DNA of 64,000 nucleotides from Peromyscus leucopus. Its lineage: Eukaryota; Chordata; Mammalia; Rodentia; Cricetidae. Positions within the stretch are counted from its first letter, which is position 1. Every line of letters starts with the position of its first letter. The notes below the pieces were generated by a model. It did no database searches and was not told the DNA's origin. It worked only from the letters and a program-made list of their open reading frames with translations. Shown here one piece after another: positions 56,327-64,000 of the stretch. The stretch is taken from assembly GCF_004664715.2 (NCBI RefSeq), contig NC_051068.1:16371798-16435797 (forward strand), in the 5' to 3' direction. A program made the position numbers and the translations under genes.

Positions 56327-56400
56327 CTTAGACCATCAGAAACATGCCTCAGTGGTCTTCCTTGCCTGGTCATATCTGTGATAACCTGCTTTCCCAGTTT
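56327..56400 (-). repeat. Apparent source of the inverted duplicate at 54757-54830
   Basis: Plus strand CTTAGACCATCAGAAACATG ... CCTGCTTTCCCAGTTT. It lies in otherwise unremarkable single-copy-looking sequence, so it is the likelier donor. Confidence 0.8.
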
Positions 56401-56449
56401 GAAAACCTGGCAGTGCTAAAAATCTATTTTTCCTAGGCACTGGCATGGT

Positions 56450-56880
56450 GGAAGTACACTCTCATCATGCCCACACCTCAGGGGAGGGTGCTGAATTCTT
56501 TGGCTCAGATAGAGCCTCTCTACCTGGCAATTGAGTGCCATGAGTATTTGATTGATGTTTGTGCCGTTCCAGGAGTACATATCTATTGCTGTGATGTATA
56601 CTGTTTCTATGGAATAGAAGCATTCTTGAAGGGAAAAGCTAACCATATAACATTCCCTCCAAGACTCAGGGAGCATCACAGAAGAGTGGTTGGAAGGAAT
56701 GGAAGAACATGACGATGGCATATACTCCCAGTCATAACCAGAATAACACCATCTTTCAGCAGCCACCCCTCTGCTGGTCTATATGCCAGACTACAGCCAA
56801 ACAAACCAACCTTCCCAAGATGGTGTTTCCTAAGAATGGCAGAATCCCTGATGCGGCAAGGATAAGACAGAATACACATA
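56450..56880 (+). mobile_element. Possible old L1 3' UTR fragment
   Basis: AAGACTCAGGGAGCATCACAG, AAGAGTGGTTGGAAGGAATG and similar text resemble the L1 3' UTR block seen at 41630-41690. Diverged; low certainty. Confidence 0.35.
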
Positions 56881-56899
56881 AAACATGACTTTCCCAGAG

Positions 56900-58520
56900 T
56901 CTGTTTGTCTGTGCCTTATGTTATCTGAGTTTGTTGTCTATTCTAATTCTTAACTGTTAATCACAAAGATGCAAGGAAAAAGACCACCAACTCAAATCAT
57001 CATGGCCAAATTAATTAAAGCAAGCAATTAATTAAAGTAATCTTTTTATTTGTGTACACAAGCTGCTTCCCCCTAAGACAGGGTTCAAGAGGTCAACATT
57101 GGACATGAAGAGGATAAGGTTTTACAGCTCAGAGGTAAGAGGTTTCCAAATGGGGAATTTGGTAGGCAAATAGGCATGGTTACAAGTGGGGTCCCTTTTT
57201 TTCTTGTGGTCCATTGGCTACCAGTCCACAAGGACAAAGGGGCAGACAGAGAGCTTTGTATGGCCTGTGAACATGATGGAAATAGCCTTCAGGGATACTG
57301 CTTCAGTGAGACAGCTCAGCTTTATTCCAGAATATAGGGGAAAAATAGGATTGAGGATACTAGCTGGCGAGTCATCAAAGTTGCGTTAAACAGCACGCTT
57401 CTATCATAAAGCTCCTAGTATAAGTCTTAGTTACCATATATTGAAGCACAGTCCTGTCATAGCACTCCTAGCACAATGTCTAATTACCATATGGGCAACA
57501 GGTGGAAAGCTCCTGCAGGGAACTGTGTCAAGGGTCACACTATAGACAAATCAGGTATCTGGGCCTAGAGACAGCGACAGTCTCCAAAGAAGGTCAAGTA
57601 GAGAACAGGGCACCTTTTGCATGGGGGGGGGGCATGGTTCTCCATATTGCCAAGCTTGGAGAGAGCTACCAGGCCGTGGTAGACTGCAACATCTGACCAG
57701 CAAGGCCTCGCAGCAGTTGTAGAAGTAGAACATAAGTATTACAAATTAATCATAATGACTCCTGAAACAAAGACATGGTTGCAAGGTAGTCATAACAAGG
57801 TAGTCATAAAGATGGGTGGTCATAATAACCCTTTGAAGCAAAGGTATGGTTGACACTTTCTGGAACAGGCAATACAGAACCATTTGTATGTAGTGTAGTG
57901 TGGGGAAGAGCCTGATCCTTGAGAAACAGAGATGTAATCATAAACAGGAATGAACCTAGTTTGTTTGTTTGTTTTCTATAAGATGGCTTTCAAGTCCCAG
58001 ATGGAGGCAGGATGGTTTATCAGTAACATTAGTTTATACTCTAATCTCAGGCTACATTAATTCTGTTTTAAATCTACAGACATATAAAATAGGAGCATGG
58101 ATGGCAGGGCAGGGGGGAGGTTGAGGAAAAGGCAGCTATCCATAGTAGTCCACTATTCCATAGGTAAACCCAAGTAAATTAAACTTCATTAATTAAACGA
58201 ACTTCAATAAATCATTCATTGAGCAGTTGGTACATTCCACGGTGAAGTCAGATGTTAATTTTACATCTTCCCAAAGATCACACTATATGCTGACACTACA
58301 AATTCTGCTCACGTACAGGGGACCAAGCATCCATGGAGACCATGAACCAAAATGAAACTTTCATCATTTAAATTGTTCTCCAAGGGTCACAGAAATTAGA
58401 AAACTACTTTCTCATAGACTCTCCCATTAGCCATGGCATTAATTAGAAACAGTTTCTACTTGTCAAGTTTCTTAAACTGGAATACTTAACAAAGAAAATT
58501 GATTAATACTTAATAAAGAA
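56900..58520. other. Unassigned sequence with a short duplication
   Basis: 57402-57439 and 57455-57492 are related 38-bp units (TATCATAAAGCTCC / TGTCATAGCACTCC, both ending TTACCATAT), 53 bp apart. A G9 run lies at 57624-57632. Possibly part of an LTR, but no ends are visible. Confidence 0.4.
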
Positions 58521-58524
58521 AATC

Positions 58525-58662
58525 GGAGAGGGTAGGGGCAGGTAGGAGAAAGGAAGGGTAGGGGGAGGAAAGCAAAGAGGAATAGAAGGAGGGAGGGAGG
58601 GAAGGAGGAAGGGAGGGAGAGAAGAAGGAAGAGAAGGAGGAAGGGAGGGAGGGAGGAAGCTC
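58525..58662 (+). repeat. Long homopurine (GGGA/GGAA) tract
   Basis: About 135 nt almost purely A/G with GGGAGGGAGGGAAGGAGG. Such tracts can form triplex or G-quadruplex structures. Confidence 0.9.
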
Positions 58663-58808
58663 AAATTAGGAATTTCCTTTCAAGTATATAAGGAACAGAA
58701 ACAAACAGAACCATGTAGGGAACCTCAAAATTTTTAAAAGTTTCTCGTGGCAAAAGTGTAATTGAAATTCAAGGACAAATATTTACTTACATGAACAGAT
58801 AACAGAGG

Positions 58809-58810
<2 letters not shown>

Positions 58811-58860
<50 letters not shown>
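58811..58860. repeat. (GT)25 microsatellite
   Basis: Uninterrupted GT array. Confidence 0.95.
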
Positions 58861-58865
<5 letters not shown>

Positions 58866-58869
58866 ACTC

Positions 58870-59520
58870 AGAAAACAGGCCACAAGTGATACACATAAAG
58901 AAGGATGTGCTTCTGGTTTCCTAGTTTCTCTGGCAATAAAGCATTTTGCACTGTGTATGTAGCAATTCTCATCAGTCAAACTGTTTTTGGAAGAGACAGA
59001 TGGAAGATGATAAAGCAATTTCCCATTCTCAAAAACCTCATTTCACAGATTCTCAAAATCATATCCTCCTGCAAATGCCTCCACAAAACTGGACAGTAGC
59101 TTACAAGTGGGCAGAAGTGTGAGGGGTGGCATGGTGGGTGAAACTTGGTCTGTCATCTAGAAGAGGCAGGAGAGCGAGGCCAAGCCACCCACAAGGGTTC
59201 TTCTGCCAAACCCCTGAGGGAGGGGGATGCTGAAGTCAGAATTGAAGGTTCCCTAACCCCAGAAAGAGCAGATAAGCAAGGCCTGAACCCTGAGTCCAGA
59301 GACTGGGAGGGCCAAAGGACAGGAAAACTCCAGCAGTGATGGCTGAGAAACCTTCAGACTCCCTTCACAGTCTGTGGAATCTGTGATTCTGACAAGTTGC
59401 TGGCTTTGATTGAGAACATTTAACATTCCAGCACATTTGATCGATAAATTCACATTTGAGTGAATTCCAAAAACAAACAAACCAAAAACCCCCTCAGTTT
59501 TCTGTCAGTATTAATTAGTG
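58870..59520. other. Unassigned sequence
   Basis: No feature recognised. Confidence 0.4.
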
Positions 59521-59532
59521 CCTAATTCTTTG

Positions 59533-59731
59533 TTTTTTTTTTTGTTGTTGTTTTTTAAATATTTATTTATTATGTATACAGTGTTCTGTCTGCATGTATG
59601 TCTGCAGGCCAGAAGAGGGCACCGGATCTCATTACAGATGGTTGTGAGCCACCACGTGGTTGCTGGGAATTGAACTCAGGACCTCAGGAAGAGCAGGCAG
59701 TGCTCTTAACTGCTGAGCCATCTCTCCAACC
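59533..59731 (-). mobile_element. B2 SINE (minus) with exact target duplication
   Basis: The plus strand shows T-run, TTATTTATTATGTATACAGTG, GCCAGAAGAGGGCACCGGA, GGTTGCTGGGAATTGAACTC, TTAACTGCTGAGCCATCTCT: full-length B2 reversed. Target duplication CCTAATTCTTTG at 59521-59532 and 59732-59743. The tRNA-derived head would carry a Pol III promoter firing on the minus strand. Confidence 0.96.
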
Positions 59732-59743
59732 CCTAATTCTTTG

Positions 59744-61444
59744 TTGTTGCTTTATAATTTCACTGCTTTCTTCTTTATTGCTCTTCTATTTCTTGAACTT
59801 CCTAGGACTTCTTACCCATTTGTCCAGAGACATTTAGAGTGCTACAGGATTTTGCTTGAACAGCATTCCACTATAACCAACTAATTTGGAAGTAATTAAC
59901 CTATTCACAAGTCTTTATTTAATTCAAATTTTATTTTACATCTCTCATTGACATGTTGCTGCTTTTTGAAATTCTCATGAAAGTTACTGCCAAGCATTTC
60001 TGTTTCACCTGGCCTTTGAATCTGATCAGTGTTTTAATTTTGAATTTTTAACAGTTTTTTTTCAATTCAATGAAAACAATTGATTTTCATAATTTACTTT
60101 GTGTGTAACTAGATGACTGTGTGAAGTCTGTATTCACTTGTGTCTCTTGAGTTTGCTACATGGATTATTTTGCTGTCTACAGATAATGAGATTTCCTGTG
60201 GTTTGATGCTGTGCCTCTCACTTCAGCTTCCACTTGCTGTAATCCCCACTCAGCTCTCATGACTCAGCTCTTTCCAGCCAGTCTTGTTCTCTCTGGCATT
60301 ATTCTTTAAGCTCCATCAAGGGATAGAGATAAATACCAAGACAGTGTTGGAGACCCTCCATTTCCATAGTGAATGTTGTCCAAGGCTTTCCCTCAGCCCT
60401 AATCTCCTGCCTACACCACAGCATCATATAATGTACTGGCTTGTATGCATCTCACCAGTTTCTCAAAGCAGCTCATTCAACACAATTTCACTTTAACATC
60501 CTTTTCTGAGCTCGTTGTTAGCAACGTCTGTTTTGTTTCAGGTTCTCAGACTAGTTAGAAACAGTCAAATGCTGTTTTGTGCTTTACCCCTCTTATTCTC
60601 TTAGGCCTCATGCAGAGTTTAATGCACGGAGCCTGCTCTTGGGTCCTTCACTACTTCATCCTCCTAGAGTCACTAGCCCAGTGATGTCATTACTTGGAGG
60701 CTAGGGAGCTTTTTCCTCTTTTTAAAACACCACTTTCAACCTGCTGTTCTCCCCAAGGTTGGCAGTGAGGGCCTTTTTTAAAAAATATTATAATCTCAAA
60801 CACTCCTACATCTGAGGTCTCTGCAATCAGCAAAATATGCAAATACCATCTGCTTGCTTTACAGGGTTGTTTGAGGATTAAACAAAGCAGTAAAGAGCTG
60901 CTCAACAACTATTTTCTTAAAAAGCTAAAACAGTTCATCCTTGCTTTCCAGCTACTGATGGGTTACACTCCAGTCTCCATGTTTTCTTGGTCCTTGCCCA
61001 GTAGCCCCTCTTCTTCAACATCTGGAGGGGTCTCTCCTTCCTTTACTTCACATAAATAACAGACCCATAAGTTTTTAAGGTAACTTTCTCCTCAAAATGT
61101 TTCAATACTACTCCATCTCCATGAGCTCCCATTCATTCAGACTATAACCACAAGATAAATACAGTGCCCAGCCCCATACATGGAGATACATGCTATGAAA
61201 CCACAGAGAGTATAAACTTCATATATGCTGTTTATTACCATACACATATACCTATAGTAACTTTTTCTTTTAATTAAAACTTTATTGTAAATAATTTGTA
61301 AATTAAAAAAAATCACACAGAAATGGGCCAGACTGAAAGACTATGCATTTCAATGAACTTCTATACAATAGTCATTGTGTAGCTATAGAGTTCCACAGTG
61401 GATTTGAAACTTTCATTATCAATTATATTTTTATGCACTTACCC
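59744..61444. other. Unassigned sequence
   Basis: AT-rich; no gene or clear repeat recognised. Confidence 0.4.
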
Positions 61445-61449
61445 TATCC

Positions 61450-61620
61450 TAGTTTGCTTTCTCTTGCTGTGGCAAACACCATTCTCCAAAGCAACCTGGA
61501 GAAGAAAGGAATCACCTAGCTTTTGACTTTCTTAAGCCAGCACACCTGCACCATGGCGGAAATACACAAAGGCCTTTGCCAAGGGTCAACCGTCTCCAAA
61601 ACAACATGCATATATGCATA
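61450..61620 (+). repeat. Fragment of the rodent CTTAGTTTCC-type repeat
   Basis: CCTAGTTTGCTTTCTCTTGCTG, AAACACCATTCTCCAAAGCA and CTGGAGAAGAAAGGAATCAC follow the order of the family seen at 19351, then run into CA-rich repeats. Confidence 0.55.
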
Positions 61621-61644
61621 CACACACACACACACACACACACA

Positions 61645-61676
<32 letters not shown>

Positions 61677-61710
61677 TGCACGCGCACACACATACACACA
61701 CATACACACT
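61621..61710. repeat. (CA)n + (CGCA)8 compound microsatellite
   Basis: (CA)12 at 61621-61644, CGCA x8 at 61645-61676, then TGCACGCGCACACACATACA. Reverse-complement counterpart of the TGCG array at 19021. Confidence 0.93.
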
Positions 61711-64000
61711 AAAAACCCAACCTAAACAACTGAGCAAACAAACAAACAACAACAAACGTGTTTTAGCTACCATTACTATATCACACACTACCCTATATCT
61801 TCTAGCCTTAAACAATAGCTACCTTCTGAATGCTGCTGGGATCTTCAAGTCAGAACATTAAAGACAGCACTACAGAACTGTCTTATATGAATGAAATCTG
61901 GGCATCCACAGGAGTGAGTAGCTAGGGGAAGGGGAAGGTGGCTAAGTGTTGGCCAGTTGGGATAATCTGAAGGCCATTCCCTTACATACTCTGCCTGGAC
62001 AGAAGGGCCACAAAGAGGAATGGCGGGAAAGAGTTTGGAGTTGCTGGTAAAACAGTTGTAGAATCTTGGAAGAGTATAGAGGGCTATTCTGGTGATTGTT
62101 CAGATCAGAATGCCAGAAGAAATGTGAACAGCAAAAGCTAGACTCATGAGATTTCAGAAGAGAGCAGGCACTCTACTGTGAATTGAATGAGAGGCATTAA
62201 TGCTATTTTGGCAAAGAATCTGACTGTGTTCTCCATCTATTTCCTGAAAAACTGGAAAGAATTATAGCCTGATTGTCTGAGGATGGAAATGATCCCGGAG
62301 ATGGGAATAGGGTGATGGAAAAACAGAGAGACCTTCACAAGAGTGACATGTGTGGGCAGAAGTGGATAGAATTGAATGCATAAGTGGAGGGTTAATTTTA
62401 GAGAGGAGAACAGTTTATTCATGTTGACAGCTCATAGAATCCATGGGCATGGGAATGGTAGATTCTTGTTGAGAAAACTATATCTTCTTAATTGCTACTA
62501 GTTTCTTAGTAATGGAAAAAAAAATCTAGGTCTTTAAATGAGAATAAGCAAGAGATGGAAAGGGAACAGTGCCAGAAGAGAAGAAACTATGAAATGGTTG
62601 TCTTGGGAAGGGAACAAACAGGTATGGAGGCATGGTAGGATTCATGAGCCCTCAAGGGTGGCACGAGCTTCTCAGTGATGGACATACCTTTCCACTGAGT
62701 TGTGTGGTGTTTTTCCCTAGCCACTGTGGTTCTGTCTGAAATCCTTCCCTTTGAGAAACAAGGCTCCATCCTCCTGCGAATTCAGCTAGACTATCCCAAC
62801 TAGCAAGTTTCTCTATTCTGAGGAAACAATGGGCTCCTGGGCTGAGCCCATGCCCAAGGACCTCTCTGTTATCACCAGTTAAGCTGTAGTGTTCCACAAA
62901 ATGGAAAGCACAAGCCAAGAAAAAATATCAAATATATAAAACAGTAACTAGAAAAAGCTGCCATTCATTTACTACGCTCTAGCTATTTGACATAAAAGTG
63001 AATTGAAAATAAATGTTGCTTGGAGAATTTTGAAGCAAGCTGCCATAAAAGTAAATAATACTTTTTGTTCTTTTACCTAAATTTGAATGGTTTTCTGACT
63101 TTATTTTCTGTACTATGACTAGTGTATGGCTTTAAAAATTCATGTCAATTGTATAAAACGTGGATTAAAGGCAAAATAAAGTACAACATATCAACTAAAA
63201 TCAAATCAAGATTTTGACAAATCCAAAGAAAAGTCAAGAAAGCATGCTCATCTGTTTTCTGCAAACATCACCTCAGCAGGATTAGACCTTTAGTACACCT
63301 TTTGATGGATTAACAATACTTCCTTGTATTTTTCTGAGAACAAGGCAGTTTATATAAAATAATAAGCCTAATCAAAAAAGTTGAGTTGGCAAACACTGTG
63401 TGTCTAAGAAATGAAACAGAGGCCACTGCCTTGAATTTCATCCTTCTCCTCTCTTTCCAACTGCAGGCTTAGCGGCCCCACACTGAAGGCCTAGGACAGC
63501 CATCCAAGCTGTGCTCAACACTCCGGCCTCATTCCCAGATTATGAGCTTCCTAGGCTCAGGCTGTTACCTCTGACCACCTATGCCATTGGTTCTTAGCTG
63601 GCTCCTACACACCTGTCAGCCCTCACCTTCCTCCTCAACTCATTTAGATTTCCCCATTCTTTATTTAAACATAGTTTATGTCCCCCCACATAGAAAAATA
63701 ACACAGCATATCATCAACTATTGTCTGTGCCCCTCACTAGTCTATAAGCAACATAAAGGCAGACTGTTTCAGACTTATTGGCCATGACATAGACATCAGC
63801 TAGCTGAGTGCTAAAAACATGGTAGTCAGGAAAAATTAGTGATAGTAAGTACAGTGTTCATGAACAAGTACAGTCTTCTCAGAAACCCAGAATCTGAGAC
63901 AGGGGTAGGAGTGGGGAGTGGCTGTCTTTTGTATTTAAAAAATTTGAAAAACAGAAATCAAGTAGATAAGGAAGGATGGAAGAAGTCACTTGTCTATCAC
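61711..64000. other. Unassigned sequence to window end
   Basis: No gene, RNA or clear repeat recognised; AT-rich at 62930-63250. Confidence 0.4.

Overview
The window looks like nuclear DNA of a cricetid or other muroid rodent. It carries B1, B2, ID-like and B4-like SINEs, rodent L1 with a GC-rich repetitive 5' UTR, a URR1-type hAT MITE, long (CA)n arrays, and several class II (ERVK / mys-like) LTR elements with 6-bp target duplications. No tRNA, rRNA, CRISPR array or conventional multi-exon host gene is recognisable. I read it as gene-poor, AT-rich intergenic (or intronic) sequence built largely from nested retroelements. All family names come from reading the sequence against remembered consensus patterns, not from a database search.

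Layout. 1-1.9 kb: minus-strand processed retrocopy of Myef2 (myelin expression factor 2) with a B1 piece sitting at what may be an exon junction. 1.9-3.5 kb: 3' half of an LTR element, with polypurine tract and 3' LTR. 4.2-5.2 kb: an L1 3' end with a twin-priming inversion. 5.2-17 kb: mostly unassigned sequence with scattered SINEs, a (CAG)10 tract, a TG...CA-ended rodent repeat, a perfect 25-bp inverted repeat and an antisense solo LTR. 17.3-18.4 kb: decayed ERV LTR plus integrase fragment. 19-21.2 kb: (TGCG)10, two rodent repeats and a solo LTR inside a (CA)n tract. 22.9-26.9 kb: old L1 ORF2 plus a long 3' UTR. 27-33.5 kb: SINEs, LTRs and L1 tails, including a solo LTR with a perfect target duplication.

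The most unusual region is 34.2-49.5 kb. One old L1 is split by a 5.6-kb minus-strand composite: GC-rich L1 5' UTR, an intact 403-codon L1 ORF1, a scrap of ORF2, about 1.66 kb of sequence resembling a cellular 3' UTR, then the 3' half and LTR of a mys-like ERV. Two complete non-autonomous ERVs follow (42574-45502 plus, 46269-49465 minus). Each has two LTRs, a lysine-tRNA-type primer site, a polypurine tract and an exact 6-bp target duplication. Both lack recognisable gag, pol or env. Four ERV copies in the window share one non-coding internal block.

50-64 kb: a B1 with exact target duplication but an indel-riddled body (possible assembly error), a URR1 MITE, a solo LTR, a degenerate 17-bp minisatellite broken by a 74-bp inverted copy of sequence 1.5 kb away, a B2 with exact target duplication, and microsatellites.

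The only long protein-like open frames are the Myef2 retrocopy and the L1 ORF1. Neither is evidence of a working host gene here.
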